From: Myoxocephalus aenaeus
Taxonomy: Eukaryota > Chordata > Actinopteri > Perciformes > Cottidae
NCBI GenBank assembly: GCA_038501785.1
Contig: JBAMJR010000243.1
Coordinates: 2,083,501-2,147,500 of the forward strand
Reading direction: 5' to 3'
Length of the DNA: 64,000 bases
The notes under the pieces were generated by a model. That model saw only the letters and a program-made list of their open reading frames with translations. It ran no database searches and was not told the DNA's origin. Positions 1 through 12,473 of the stretch are shown here, piece by piece. The position numbers were made by a program, and so were the translations under genes. Every line of letters begins with the position of its first letter. Position 1 is the stretch's first letter.

Positions 1-350
1 TTATAAATACGACTTAAACCAGCTTAATGCTGTACCTTTAATACCAATCGACTGGTCTAGTCTCTGTAATAAGATGTCATGGTCAATGGTGTCGAATACT
101 GCACTAAGGTCTAACAAGACAAGTACAGAGACAAGTCCCCTATCTGATGCAACTAGAAGGTCATTAGTAATTGTCACTAGTGCTGTCTCTGTGCTATGAT
201 GCTTTCTAAATCCTGACTGAAACTCCTCAAATAAACTATTGTTATGTAAAAAGTCACACAACTGATTTGCGACTACCTTCTCCAGTATCTTAGAGAGGAA
301 GGGAAGGTTAGAGATAGGTCTGTAGTTAGCCAACACCTCTGGACTACATG
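1..350 (-). mobile_element. L2/CR1-type LINE reverse transcriptase fragment
   Basis: A frame open to the window edge encodes the middle of a non-LTR reverse transcriptase: the NYRPISNLPFLSKILEK block, then FQSGFRKHHSTETAL, then the domain A segment LLDLSAVFDTIDHDILLQRL. These are hallmark blocks of the fish L2/CR1 group of the Jockey superfamily. The aspartate in LLDLSAVFD is the first catalytic Asp of the RT; the FADD box would lie left of the window. The 5' side stops abruptly where a 22-bp minisatellite begins, so the element is truncated. It is a dead fragment unless the missing part lies elsewhere. Confidence 0.85.
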
Positions 351-690
351 ACCTCACTACTACACTACTATGATCTCACTACTACACAACTATGACCTCA
401 CTTCTCCACTACTATGACCTCACTACTACACAACTATGACCTCACTTCTCCACTACTATGACCTTACTACACAACTATGACCTGACTACTACACTACATG
501 ACCTCACTACTACACTACTATGACCTGACTACTACACTACATGACCTCACTACTATGACCTCACTACTACACAACTATGACCTCACTACTACACTACTAT
601 GACCTGACTACTACACTACTATGACCTCACTATTACACTACTATGACCTCACTACTACACTACTATGACCTCAATACTACACTACTATGT
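340..690. repeat. 22-bp minisatellite
   Basis: Tandem variants of a roughly 22-bp unit (CACTACTACACTACTATGACCT minus its last two bases fits in 20: CACTACTACACTACTATGAC), repeated about 15 times with indel variants such as ACTTCTCCACTAC. It directly abuts the truncated LINE fragment on its left. Confidence 0.9.
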
Positions 691-949
691 TGGAACTAAA
701 ATAAATAGTTAATAAAAATAAATATCAACTCAAGACCTAATCAGGAGATAAACTGTGACCATGAGAGACATAAATACATGAATATAACCCTTTGGAAAAC
801 AGCAGATAAAGTAATGCAGTAAACATGCAGTGAATCACCCAATGTCCTTTTTCAGTTTTTGCAAATTAAATCTTTGAGCAGCAATTCTTTACCATCATTA
901 CTGATTTAGTGGAAAAAAATACAAAAGTTTTGGAAGGCTAGCAGACCAT
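691..949. other. AT-rich intergenic sequence
   Basis: No reading frame, repeat or motif that I can support. Confidence 0.5.
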
Positions 950-1330
950 AATGAAATATTTCCATGACACTTATCCAAAGACAAATCCGTGTGCTGTGTT
1001 GTGCCCTCTCACCCCAACGGCAGCCGTCTCTGACTGGCACACCCTGATCACCCTAATGAGGCCCGGGCACAAACCAGGGCGAGAGGGCACATTATTGTGT
1101 GTCCACCCCATTAAAATCACCTCCAGCAGCCATGACCGCTCAACACAGTCATCCTCCACTACAATTAGCGAGTGGAAATGTATGCAAATATGAACTAGTG
1201 GAGCTGCTGTGAGGATGCAGAGCACAGGAGCTTGTAAAGCAGGGCGGTGGTATGAAGGCGCGCTGTCCAGAGGCCGGCCAGTGATTAGTAGCATCAACAA
1301 ATCCATCGTCACGCCGATGATGTCGTTTGG
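950..1330. other. Candidate conserved non-coding block
   Basis: Unique, non-repetitive sequence with more G+C than its flanks. It contains a POU/octamer-like ATGCAAAT at about 1181 and homeodomain-type ATTA cores. Short frames on both strands do not resemble any protein I know. Regulatory function is inference only. Confidence 0.25.
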
Positions 1331-2160
1331 GTGGGGACGGAGTGACAGGAGTAATTACTTAGGAGAGGTCAGCCTGAGGTGACTCGGGGTGAGGCAACAC
1401 TGCAGGGGCCCCGCCGGGCCCCCATGTCCCTGACAGCAGCCTACTGAACTCTGCCCCGCAGAGGGGTCCTGTACATGCACCACGCTAGACAACAGTGAGC
1501 ACAGAGGCAAACATCGGTGTACATGTACAGCTGACCTGTTTCCCAAAGGAGTTTTATATCCTTACCTAACAATAATTTATACTCCATATGTTTGCCGACC
1601 GTTTATGAATGCATGCTTTTCTTACACTGCACGTTTCCTCGATAACAGTGAATTCAAACTGATTACCGTGTCACTTTCATTATGTCATGCTTGTGTCTGC
1701 ATTACCTCAGACAACACATCCTTTACCTTAATTAAGGTTTATATATGGTTCAAATGAAAATATGAAAAATATTTGATCTAAGGTATAATTTATATAAACT
1801 ACTCTGTCCAGGTCACGGAAAGAAGATCTTCGTGGATAAAAGGAATCCGTGTTGACTGTTGGAGACGGGATCCAGCAGCCGTATGGGACACTTTAACATC
1901 ATGCCTTCACTGCTTTGCTTCATGTGTTTCCTGACCAGGAGGAGCCGTGTGAGCAAACAGCACGAAGGAGCCGATTCTCCAGCTTGCTGCTAGAAACTAG
2001 TGATTCTGCTCCTCCACATGTCAGTGTTCAAAGAGCACTAAGCTCAACCCTGCAGAGTACGTCTTGTAGGGGTTACATCCAGGTTGGGTTTCATTCTGTA
2101 TATTAATATTTCTCTACTGTTTTACTGCTCATTTATATTATTTATATTACTTGTTTCTAT
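1331..2160. other. Intergenic, nothing recognised
   Basis: Mixed composition; the first 200 bases are GC-rich and the rest is AT-rich. No frame, splice pattern or repeat that I can name. Confidence 0.4.
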
Positions 2161-2266
2161 TGTATTATTCTTTTTATTCACTTGTGAGCAAGGCTGCTGT
2201 AATCCTGTAATTTCCCCACTGCAGGACTAATAAAGGATTATCTTATCTTATCTTATCTTATCTTAT
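2161..2266 (+). mobile_element. Rex1-like LINE 3' end with (TTATC)n tail
   Basis: The 3' tail (TTGTGAGCAAGGCTGCTGTA ... TTTCCCCACTGCAGGACTAA, then TAAAGGATTATC and four TTATC units) matches, in opposite orientation, the end of the coding Rex1-like copy at 4074-4700 and a third copy at 30583-30715. This is a severely 5'-truncated insertion with no coding sequence left. Confidence 0.8.
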
Positions 2267-4073
2267 TCAATCACATTCCTAAACACCAACACAAAGGATC
2301 GGCTCCGGACCGCTTCCTCTAAAGAATGTTGTGTCCGCACTCAGGTACAATTTCTGTGTTTGAATATTCCCAAACAAATGATGACAACTGGGTAAACAAC
2401 CCAGGTTTGAAAATGCCCCAAGAGACAATATTTCATGAGGTTTTACACAATCACACGTTTTACACGGCGTAGTAAACGTAAAGCATCGAAGACACAAATG
2501 TTGAAACTCTTCCCTTGCTGGGAGACCATTCACTTTTAAAGTGTGTCTTCACCCTAAATGATTGAACCATCTGCACACAGTCCCATTGAAAGAGGTCAGC
2601 AGTGAAGGGCAGGGCGGTGATTAATGTGAGGCCGAGTGACCTCCTTGTGTGGATGGAGGTTTGTCTCATTACAGCACAGTTTGATCTTGTTTAGATGAAT
2701 GCTCATACTACAATTTGTCATCTGTTCTGATCATAATGCAAAGTGTACAGTTCATTTAGTGTGTTACTGTTATTGTCCTGCTCCGGAGAATTATTGAAAA
2801 ATTGAGGACCAGCCAAAATGTCCTCCATCTAAAAGTCTAGAAGTGGTTCTCACAAGAATAGAAGCGTTAGAAAGCCGGCGCAGACACAGCCTGAGGGGAC
2901 GTGACAGAGCAGGAGGAAGCGCTGCAGAGCCGCTGCGAGAGGAGGAGCGCGGCTCCAGCTCTCCATAGATCAGCTCCATCGCTCTGCCAGCGCTTTACCG
3001 CTCTTCATACTCGTCACCGCGCTCTTCCTCTTTAGCGCCTCTCTCGCTCAGATGGAGCCGCGTTGGAGCGAGGGTGGAGGCAAGGTGCTGTAATGCATTC
3101 AGAGGAGATTGGTTGTGAAGTCTGGCTCCCCCCTGCTCTTCCTCCGAGGCCGGCCTATTGATTGTTGTGTGTGTTGCTGCTTCCTGAAATCCCCGTCAAG
3201 CCTTGTTATGGCAGCGGCGGCTCTCTGCCTGGGCTTGGCAGGTAACTGCAGTCTGGAATGTTAACAGCTTCATCAGACCTTTAGGCGCATTTCTCTGCTA
3301 ACGTTTCCTTGTTGGTTCCATCTTGGGGTCTAAATGATCCTTGCTTTGGAGATTCTGCGCCACACTTCCCTTACACGTCAGCTAAAACAAAGTTTGACGA
3401 GGTGCTCTCTGTGTCGCTGCAGCGTTTTGCTTTCACGTTGAGTAGTGCGGTCCTAAAGATGGCAAGAATCAATGATCTGTACCTCAAATCATGTCTTTCT
3501 AAGAACTCTATGGTGTCAGAGATGGATACGATCAGTTGTAAAGCTGTACAGTTGCACACACACCTGTGATTGGCTGTTCTCCTGAAAGTCAGCGCATGGA
3601 GGGTTCAAAGAGTCTGAAGCCAGTGAAGAAGTATATAAATGTAAAGACACATCCTCAACCTCACATTTGCATATCAATACTTTTACTTTGTATCATTGGT
3701 AAGGTTTTCCAACAATGCCAGAACAGCTGTCATTGTGCACAGCATCACCCAGGTGTGGATATTTATGGTGAATCCCATGACCTGTGCACCGTCATCCAGC
3801 CGTACATCAATCTATTATTACATCTGTAAGGTGATCTATGATTTGATCGTTTAGAGAATTCAGAGTGAAGCGATTATTAAACCTGGTACATTTTGGGTCA
3901 AATGTAAATAAAAAGAATGTCATAAATATATGTTTTTTAAATGCACCTTGATTGAAAATATACTGCTTGTAGAGCACAAAAATCTATGAAATTGGCAAAC
4001 AACCTAAACAAGATAATATCACAGATGATATCACTTGCAGCTGGCTTCCAAAAATTGCCTGTATATATATAAG
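2267..4073. other. Intergenic, no gene recognised
   Basis: Positions 2850-3260 are GC-rich (CTCTTCC and CGCTGC clusters) and non-repetitive, possibly regulatory; the remainder is AT-rich. Open frames here are short and overlap on both strands without codon bias. Confidence 0.35.
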
Positions 4074-4697
4074 GTAAAATAATCCTTTATTAGTCCCGCA
4101 GTGGGGAAATTACAGGATTACAGCCTTGCTCACAAGTGAATAAAAATAATAATACAATAGAAACAAGTGCTCCCTGCACCCCAAAAGACCTCAGTTTCCT
4201 TAGCAGAAAGAGTCTGCTCTGTCCCTTTTTATAAAGGGCGTGTACGTGGTCGGACCAGTCCAGTTTGTTGTTCAAGTGGACACCCAGGTACTTGTAAGAT
4301 TTAACGATCTCAATGTCCAGTCCCTGGATGCTCACCGGTACCGGAGGAGAGCGTTTACCCCGGCGGAAGTCCACCACCAGCTCCTTGGTCTTACTGGAGT
4401 TTATCTGGAGGCGGTTCCGCTGGCACCATCCTAAAAAGTCCTGGTTCAGTTCTCTGTACTCCCTGTCATCATCTGCGGAAATGAGGCCGACGATTGCAGA
4501 GTCGTCAGAGAACTTTTGCAGGTGGCAGTTGGCAGAGTTGTGGTTGAAGTCCGAGGTGTAAATGGAGAAGAGGAATGGAGCCAGAACGGTTCCCTGTGGG
4601 GCTCCCGTGCTGCAGGACACCCGATCTGACTCACACTCCCGTATCCGCACATACTGTGGACGGTTGGTGAGGTAGTCCAGGATCCATGTAGTCAGGT

Positions 4698-4700
<3 letters not shown>
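4074..4700 (-). mobile_element. Rex1-like LINE, RT fragment with 3' tail
   Basis: Minus-strand coding sequence preserves the RT core: LDYLTNRPQYVRIRE, then STGAPQGTVLAPFLFSIYT (domain B), then FSDDSAIVGL (FxDD domain C, both catalytic Asp present), then WCQRNRLQINSSKTKELVVD and YKYLGVHLNNKLDW. This is the Rex1/Babar-type arrangement of fish genomes. After LRKLRSFGVQG the frame jumps straight into the 3' UTR (the tail shared with 2161-2266), so the C-terminal RT region is deleted. The 5' side is cut by a (TA)n tract at 4700. Nonfunctional. Confidence 0.85.

Positions 4701-4760
<60 letters not shown>
4700..4760. repeat. (TA)n microsatellite
   Basis: About 28 TA dinucleotides with a single interruption, at the truncated edge of the Rex1-like copy. 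Confidence 0.97.
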
Positions 4761-4762
<2 letters not shown>

Positions 4763-4799
4763 TTAGATTTTTTTAACTAATTTTCCCTTGGGGATAAAG

Positions 4800-4800
<1 letters not shown>

Positions 4801-4846
<46 letters not shown>
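4801..4846. repeat. (ATCT)n microsatellite
   Basis: Uninterrupted ATCT tetranucleotide, about 11.5 copies. Confidence 0.97.
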
Positions 4847-5270
4847 ATTCAAAAGCTTTTAAAGTATGTTATAGATAATTAATCCCAGAATGCATCAGCA
4901 GCAGGATTTCTCTCCACAGACTTCTAGAGGTCTAGGACTCTTTTTAGTTCTCACAATTCTCATTTAATAATAATATAGTCAGACATTTCTTTAATATATA
5001 TTTTGTCAATAAATAAAAAGTGTATTGTAGAAATGTAAAAATAGATTAAACAGTGCAGTCTTCATAATGTCCTGTGACTTTTAATGCACATTGTTGACTT
5101 ACAATTCCATATTTTGCTGCACTACATTTGCTGTCCGCAGTTTTTGTTGTGTTTGAATTGCGAGTGGCTTTAAAAATACTCCATCAATTGAAAACAACAT
5201 GTATGGTAAGTGTGTCTTGAATGCAACTTTTTTCTCCAGATATTTTGCAGAACACAGCATTACAATGCAG
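4847..5270. other. AT-rich intergenic sequence
   Basis: No feature that I can support. Confidence 0.4.
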
Positions 5271-6120
5271 TCACATGAGCACTCTGGTGGTGCTGGGAAC
5301 CCAGTCACTGCTCTGTGGACCAGCGCGCGCTGAACGCTCCGCTCCCACAGGACAGCCGGGATACTTTGCAGGGAGCTTGTGAAGAGTTAATCTCAGTAAA
5401 TATTTAATGCAGGCGTTTTTGTGTTTGCTGCTGTGCATACGCAGGCAGCCCTTTGGTCCCGGCCTGGAAGAACAAGGGGGATGAACCCGGCCCTCCCTTT
5501 GCCGCTCATTGGACGCACTCATCCATGCAGCCTTCCATCCATCGCTCTCCGCTCTGCCCATTAACTTCAATTAATGTGATGGTTCATCAGTGGTGGAGAA
5601 CACTGTCACGGGGATGGACCCCACTACTTATCTGATTACTCTTAATGGGAGAAAATACCATAAACAAATTCAATTATCCCTGACCTATTTCCAATGGTGG
5701 GGACACAAGATTATTATTAATGTCATCTCTGAAGTATGAATATGAAGAGAACTAATTACCTCGGAGTCACGTTATGGATGGACAGGGTATGTAAATGCTT
5801 TTTCATATTCACGGTGAAGATGCTCTGCATGGTAAAGGCCAGAGAGGGAGTGAGTGATACCGAGCATGAACACCCCCTGCCGCGTCCTCGGCGGCCATCA
5901 ATTCTTCACCGAGAGCGGCCTTCATCCGCCTATTGATGACGGGAACGCCGGCACCTCGGATTCCTCCAGCAACCGCAGAAATGATGAAGACAGATGGATA
6001 TGGATTTAATTAAATCCGGACCTGACTATATGAAGATTGAAGGAGGTAATTGAAGACGAATGCACGTTATGGCTGCTAATCCAACCCCTGAGTTTCACAG
6101 AGAGATCCATGAGCCGCTGG
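5271..6120. other. Candidate conserved non-coding block
   Basis: Unique sequence with several homeodomain-like sites (TTCAATTAATG at 5568, AACTAATTAC at 5750, TTTAATTAAA at 6003) embedded in GC-richer DNA. No plausible protein in any frame. The pattern resembles developmental enhancers, but conservation was not tested. Confidence 0.3.
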
Positions 6121-7261
6121 TTTGAAATGGTGGTCGTCCTTAAATGAAGGATTCGTTGCACAGGGTTCTTGTTCAAGTCACTGAACCTACAACATGCATG
6201 ACTGTGTGATGTTCACATGGCAAGAACAATGCAGTTTGCTGTTTTTTCTACCAATAAAATATGTATTGTTTGTTGTTGTTAATTAAAGCTGCCTTGGTCG
6301 ATATTTGCCATGTGAAAAATAATGATGTGTAATGTAAAACAGAGTGGAACACTAAAGAGACAGACATTGTTTCTTGGGGGAGACTTACGTCCCATTTCTA
6401 CTATTCCACTTGCTCTATTTTCCATGAGCAGAAAGTGTGCATAGGACTTGAGACCTTGGTCAAGGTTCAGAGCGAGCTTAGTCGATTCTAGAATATGGAG
6501 GGAAAACATGTCAGACTGCACAAACCCCACCCGTCTTTATAGAATCAAGCTACCGTCAATAACAGTGTTTTTATTCATTTAGACCATTTAAAAAAAAAAC
6601 AGTTACAGCCAAAAAAACTTGTACAATGCTGAAGAAAAGCATTTAGCGAGTGGCGTGTGTACGATGATGTCATCGCAGTAGCGTCTCCACTGAGTTTAGT
6701 TGAGTCGAACCGAACCACGCAACGAGGCGTTCCCTTCATCAGGTGCACAATATGAGTCCATGTTGCTCTAGATCTACTGGCTGTGTAACTTCTGATAACT
6801 AATTAGTGTTAAAGTTTCAACTTGTTCCACGGCCCCCAAGTGGATCAACAATCAATTAATGCAGCTTTAAGTGGTTTTATAAGTGTTGTTGTACATCTGA
6901 GCTCCAAACAAATCAGGTAACGCCTGTTAAACTTCACGGTTCTAAGACCAGAGGACCGGTGGAGGCGAGCGCCGGCTCTGTGGAACAGCATGGGCTCCCT
7001 CTGTTGGCCAGCCGGTAGAGAGGAGGCGTGGGGCCGGTGTGACTGTCACTGGAGATAAATGGGGATCCAGGAGTGTTTCGGGCCTCTTCCTCCTCTGTTC
7101 CTAAAACAAACAAAAAAAACAATGCATCTTCAGAGATGAAGAAATTCACTTGATTGAATCTCCGCTGAGAACCGGTGACGGCTATTCTACGGCCATGCGC
7201 TTCCTTATATTGAGCTGCTGGTGTTTAAACCCTCTGTGCCTTTCTTTCTCCTTTCCTTTTC
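6121..7261. other. Intergenic, no gene recognised
   Basis: Short frames only. A poly-A tract lies near 6590. Nothing identifiable. Confidence 0.4.
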
Positions 7262-7328
7262 CACACACACACACGCACACACACACACACACACTTCCCT
7301 CTGTGTGTGTGTGTGTGTGTGTGTGCGT
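7262..7328. repeat. (CA)n followed by (GT)n microsatellite
   Basis: CA repeats at 7262-7294, a 7-base spacer, then GT repeats at 7302-7325. The two halves are complementary and could form a hairpin. The apparent overlapping proteins here (HTHTHT, CVCVCV) are artefacts. Confidence 0.95.
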
Positions 7329-7576
7329 ATATTTCTCTCTCTGTCTCTGAATACGCTTGTGTCTCGGAGAGTTCACTGACTCTAAAGGATCGATGAAGGG
7401 AGGAGATTCAGAGCCAATTATTTTCAGCTTAATGGTCCCTTGGGTGCAGGGGTGAGCAACAACAAAACGCCTTCAAGAGACATCAATTCTGGACAAGCCA
7501 GCTCCTCCATCTCCGCGCTGCCACGGTGTGGGCATCAACTCCCAGCTCTCTGGAGGAGAATGAAGCGCACACGGCA

Positions 7577-7607
7577 ACACGCACACGCACACGCACACGC
7601 ACACGCA
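7577..7607. repeat. (ACGCAC)n short tandem repeat
   Basis: About five copies of the hexamer ACGCAC. Confidence 0.9.
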
Positions 7608-8995
7608 GCGGCAGCTGGAAAGTGCAGCCTGGGAGTGTCGCCACGGTGACAGAGGATGCTTCATACACCCGTCAGCACTGAAGCATCCGTTGCTGGAGGG
7701 ATACCAGACCTAGAAGAGGACCATACGGAAGGGAAATTAATAGAGTTAAAGAGATATTTTCTTGTGAGTCATTGCTATGCAGTAACAAACACTCAATGCA
7801 TCAAAAACAAAAGAATTGCCAGATTAATTAACAATGATTAATCGTTAGTTGCAGCCGTACTTGTACTCTTATGTACTCTTGCACTGCCTAGAACTGTGCA
7901 AATATATCTTTATGCAACCAATCTAAACTGATCCATACCATAAACCTGCTTGTATTTTGTATTTATGTATCCATACTGTATTTGGCATTGTATATATTTT
8001 GCACTGATTATTTATATTTGCGCTCCTCACTTTGTAGTGATGTTGCTGCACAGCATTTTTTCCTGGTGAATAATGAATCTTAATTTGATGAACTAAACAC
8101 ATGGCTTTACATGCAGTGCCATGTTTGCAGCCACCGTTTACGCATCAGAAGCAGAGCGCATCAACATGACTTTTAACTTAAGAAATCTGTTCTTCACTTT
8201 GATAAAAGTCAAGTTCCCACCATGCTGCATGTTGTAATCATCATAAAACACATAAATACTTTTAAATACCAGCTGGCGGTAATGTATTTCTGTTTCTGGG
8301 AAATACCAAAAGAAAAAAACACTTGGGCACTGATCATATGTGGACAGACCTGTGGGCTCGTTCCTAAATTACAGAAGCAACGTTCATCATCGACACATCG
8401 GCTCCTAAAAGGAGAATTCCAGTGGGGAAGAAAAAGGGAGACACACTCCCAAATATGATCCCAAACCACTCAAGTAGTTTAGTGGTTTTAAAACAGTGTC
8501 AATCTACATCCTGCTTGTTGATTCATCAGAAGGTCTCAAGACATTAACGTCAAAAAGATTTAGGAATTAACGTGTTGTGAAATCTGTCAGTCCCAGATTT
8601 GGCAAAATGAACTTCCCGCCTCATCTTTTGGTGGCTGCCAACAAGGTTTGTGGAGATAACTAACTCAAGCAGCAAAGACACGTTGAGGGAATATTTGATA
8701 AGTAATGAAAAGCATCACAATACTCTGTAACACACTGCCTGTACAACATGGCGTCCGTGGGGGATTTGTCCTTTAAAGCTCTTCTCAGAGTCTCCCTTTA
8801 CACCCATTCATCTGCGCTTTACCTACAGTGTTTGAATGAAACACAGCTGCGTCTTGTGATAATTATCTTTAAAGATTGGGGAGGTGAAGAACCTGCTGGG
8901 CTCGGAACCATCTCCTTTCCCAGGTTGCTGCCGGCAAGATGCCGGCTTGTTTAAAGCAGTCCCACCGGGTGTCTCAGAAGCGGCGTTCAATGAGG
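7608..8995. other. Intergenic, no gene recognised
   Basis: Positions 7840-8095 (many TATTTATGTA and GCAC runs, ending ATAATGAATCTTAATTTGAT) resemble an old retroelement 3' UTR but carry no coding remnant. The rest is unique sequence without a supportable frame. Confidence 0.35.
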
Positions 8996-9330
8996 CGCCG
9001 CCGGCGACACTTTCCCCCAGCAGCTTAGCGCTCATCAACTATTTAGATATGCACTTAACGCTCCTGGGGAAGCTACCGTCGATCAGCTGCTGGACGCAGG
9101 ACGAGGACACAGTCCTCAACATGATGGTGGGGAGAGGAGGAAGGGATCCTTCTTCTCAAGACTCTTCATGGACAAAATCAAGCCTGATTTCAATAAACGA
9201 GGCGGTGGTGGCCGGGTTTCTTCCGCTGGAGAGTGAAGGGTGTTGTGGTCCCTTGGGTGCCTTCCCACAATCCCTCCTCCCTCCTCTGCCTGTGAGACGG
9301 TCCCCAGGCACGGAGCTATGAGCTTTCTTC
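8996..9330. other. Candidate conserved non-coding block
   Basis: GC-rich unique sequence from the GGCGCCGCCGG cluster onward, containing TATTTAGATATGCA. A 145-codon frame crosses it, but its translation is low in recognisable structure and an opposite-strand frame is equally open. I do not call a gene. Confidence 0.22.
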
Positions 9331-9379
9331 CTCTTCCATAATAAAGTATCATCTCTTTCTGTCTGTCTGCTCACATCCC

Positions 9380-9653
9380 CCTCTCTCTCTCTCTCTCTCT
9401 CTCGCCCAGGCTCAGACCCCCCCATCCCGTTCTCCAACACCCTTTTCACCCCCTCGCCCCCTCACCCCCACACACCTCCCCCACCAACACACCTCCTCTT
9501 CCTCCTCCCCCTCCTCCTCCTCAGTCCTTCCATCTCCATCGCATCCCCAGACTCCCACAAGCTACTCCATGAGGGGTCGCATGATGAATGAGCAGACAGC
9601 CAGCAGGACCTCTGTGTGTGTGTGTGTGAAGGGGTAGTATGCACATGCATGCA

Positions 9654-9700
<47 letters not shown>

Positions 9701-9966
9701 GTGTGTGTGTGTTGGTCAGAGAGTGATGACCACAACTGCCAGAGTGATCACAGTGGGATTCATTACGGCGACAGACAGGGCCGCCTCTAAAACACTGACT
9801 GTGTGTGAGTGCGTGTTTGTGTGTGTGTCCGTGTGTGTGTGTGTGTGTGTGTAGGTGTGTGTGTGTGTGTGTGTGTGTGTAGGTGTGTGTGTGTGTGAGT
9901 CTTGACAGACCCTCCACTAAAATGGCGTCTAAGGATTACATACTGACTGGGACAGAATTAACAGTG

Positions 9967-10004
<38 letters not shown>
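9380..10004. repeat. Microsatellite cluster (CT, CCT, GT)
   Basis: Separate tracts: (CT)n 9380-9403; CCT-rich 9480-9525; (GT)n 9611-9628, 9656-9712, 9820-9896 with GTGTAG interruptions, and 9968-10004. Between them 9713-9800 is unique. The purine/pyrimidine alternation is favourable to Z-DNA. Confidence 0.95.
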
Positions 10005-10005
<1 letters not shown>

Positions 10006-10757
10006 GGTTTGATAAATTATTTACATCATTGAGAAAGCAGCGTCGACACTGTTTATGCCCGCACCTGCTCTTCTCAGTGCTTAAAAGATGATTTATGTGT
10101 TATGGTCGCATCGGATTTCAGCAACTATTGGTCCGGCGTCTTTCGGGACATAAAGTGGTGGTTACAAAGTGCCGCGGGCTCGTTTGGGAGGCGGCACAGG
10201 GAGAGGAGAGCAACATCATATAACTGGACCAGGCAAACTCCTGTCCAGAGAGCTGTTACAGCAGTTTGTTTGCTCTTACACTCAAATGAGTTATGGACAC
10301 ACTAAGGGAGGAAGGCGGGCAATGTGCGCCATGAATCTTGCAGCGTAAGAAGCTATCATCAGGAGAGGTTGACACGACTGAAAGTTAAAGCCCCCGCTAC
10401 TGAAATGCTCAACTTAGGAACAGATACTCTGTGCACAGCATCTGAAAACTTATAAGCACTGCACAGGGAGTGGAATAAAACCCACACATGTAAATACATC
10501 TGTGAGGTCATTCTGAAACCCTCTGTGCTGGTTTATTATCCAGCATGCCGGTGAAAAGGCAATATTTCAGGTTCTAAGGCTCAGTTTTTATTTGAACAGT
10601 TCTCAGCATTTACACGAAAAAATAGCTTTTTGCTGAATATTGACGGTGGTTCATAAAACACACTTATGAACCACTTACAAGGTAAGTCCAGTTTCCTGAC
10701 AGGGACAGGACCACTCCTTAAACATTTCCTGCTTATCCATAAATACCCGCCTGATGC
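10005..10757. other. Intergenic, no gene recognised
   Basis: Unique sequence with short frames; nothing identified. Confidence 0.4.
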
Positions 10758-10912
10758 TGCGTTCACACCAAAAGTGTTGAGAATTATTCTCGTGAGTAGA
10801 TTACATGCAAAGTCAATGCACAACGCGGAAAAAGCAAATTTTTCGCCGGGCCGGGCAAATGACGCGTTTCGAGCGAAAAATTTGCGTGACGCTGAGTTTG
10901 CGTGAAGCTCCG
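10758..10912 (+). mobile_element. MITE-like element end, family also at 63122
   Basis: Starts with GCTGCGTTCACACCAAAAGT and continues through GAGTAGATTACATGCAAAGT, AATGCACAACGC and a GGGCCGGGC core to ACGCGTTTCGAGCG. The same series of blocks, reverse-complemented, is found at 63190-63336. This looks like one terminal part of a short inverted-repeat DNA transposon. I do not see the opposite end; the LINE at 10985 starts soon after and may have replaced it. Confidence 0.55.
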
Positions 10913-11284
10913 CCCCTCATCACCGCCGTCCTGCTGTTGCTGAATCAAACTGCTGCTGGTCCTGAAGTAGCGCTGGAAGCGCTTTCATTGAATTGAATTT
11001 TTATTTCTCTCAAACAAACACAAAACAGACAGCACACCAAGTAATACAAAATGAAAGAAATGTTGTGCAAGTTCAAGAAGGGGCTGAAAGAAGCGAGGCT
11101 TATCAAGTTCAGCCCCCCTTAACTTATCATATAATAACACACAAAAAATTAGAAAGAGAGAAAAAAAAAGCAGTAATAATAATAATAAATCTTAACATTT
11201 AAAACATTTAATCTTTAATATGAAATAAAATAAAATAGAGCCCTACTTAAAAAACATACAATGCCAAGAATAAAAATTAAAAAA

Positions 11285-11659
11285 TTACCAGTCCAGTTCC
11301 CGATATCCGACCAAGAGAGACTGCCTGAACTTATGTTTGAATTGTCCCAAGTTAATGCACATTTGTTTGTCCTCGTCTAATTTGTTCCACAGTTTCACAC
11401 CATAAACAGAGATGCACATACTTTTCAGATTTGTGTGGATGGTTGGCTGTTTAAAGTTAAAATTCCCTCTTAAATTGTATGTTCCCTCTCTTAACATGAA
11501 CATCAATTGAATGTTGCCTGGTAACTCGTTGTTAAAGGCTTTAAACATAATTTGACCAATTTTGAAATCAACGAGGTCCTTAAACTTTAAAATACCAGAT
11601 TTTAAAAACAGGGAATTAGTATGGTCAAGGTAGCCAGCATGATGAATCATCCTTATGAC
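11285..11659 (-). pseudogene. LINE ORF2 C-terminal part, separated by hAT insertion
   Basis: Encodes the last ~120 residues of the LINE ORF2: GYLDHTNSLFLKSG, then NIQLMFMLREGTYNLRG, then KSMCISVYGVKLWNKLDE, ending at TAA (11285-11287). This C-terminal block typical of Jockey-superfamily reverse transcriptases follows the fingers/palm domain. Its upstream side ends exactly at the 8-bp target duplication CTTATGAC (11652-11659), and the reading frame is continuous with the part at 13147 if the insertion and one target copy are left out. It has no start of its own. Confidence 0.85.
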
Positions 11660-11868
11660 CAGTGGCGGCTGGTGACATTTTTTTTTTGGGGGGGCGCAGT
11701 TGGGCGGCGCGGTTTAAATAGCACTCCACAATGAGAAGAAAAGAGGTTTTGAGTAGAATATTCTAAAAAACAAAGCTTTATTTCAAGAAAACACAGTGCT
11801 CAACACTGTCCAATAACAACTATCAACAAACTGTAACTTTGGGCATGAGAGGTTCAGAGCAGAATGGT

Positions 11869-12018
11869 TTAAGAAACATTCAATGTGGTGGCCAGAGCAA
11901 CTTCAGGGAATACATTGACGTAGCATTCAAACTGGGGGCCCTGCAGTAAGGTGGCACTGGTGAGGTGGTCTTTGAAGGCAAAGCGTTCCCTGGTGTGTCC
12001 AAGTATGGTGTCACAAAC
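11869..12018 (-). pseudogene. hAT (ZMYM1-like) transposase last-exon remnant
   Basis: After a good acceptor (tttatctgtag, exon begins 12018) the frame reads VCDTILGHTRERFAFKDHL, then TSATLL, FECYVNVFPEVALATTLN and a stop TAA at 11869-11871. The pattern RFxxxDHLxxATLL..F..Y...FP..AL..T is typical of the TTF/ZMYM1-like hAT transposases abundant in fish. A polyadenylation signal follows 90 bases downstream. Family assignment rests on remembered pattern only; the dimerisation (hATC) region is absent. Confidence 0.5.
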
Positions 12019-12175
12019 CTACAGATAAATATATAGAGAGAGACAGTAAGATAAGTTGTGGGGAAATATCTATTACAAACAGGCTTCATACTACAGACAA
12101 AAAACTATGTTTTGTGTGTCTTGATGGCTCAGCAACAGACAAAAGGCCAGGAGCCACCTTGATGGCTGTAGCTAT

Positions 12176-12177
<2 letters not shown>

Positions 12178-12238
<61 letters not shown>
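12178..12238. repeat. (CA)n microsatellite inside the hAT
   Basis: About 30 uninterrupted CA units. Confidence 0.97.
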
Positions 12239-12241
<3 letters not shown>

Positions 12242-12473
12242 CTTGTTGGGGGTTGAATTGGTATTTTAGATAAAGTTATAGCCTGATATGATATCCACCC
12301 AAATCTAACAATGTCCAACATGTGTTCTGCTGTGGGAAAGATAAAACATTAAACTCTAACACAGGCATCTGCTGATTTTGACACTCACTTCTGCAGCAAT
12401 CATTCCAGCTCATCTTCCTTCACAGCCCGGCGCTTCCTCGGCTGCTCAGAGCCACTGCACACGGAGCCTCCAG

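Noticed and set aside
9462..9917. A 151-codon minus frame and other frames rich in HTHTHT or CVCVCV
   Set aside because: Translation of GT/CA microsatellites; they lack stops because of the repeat, not selection.
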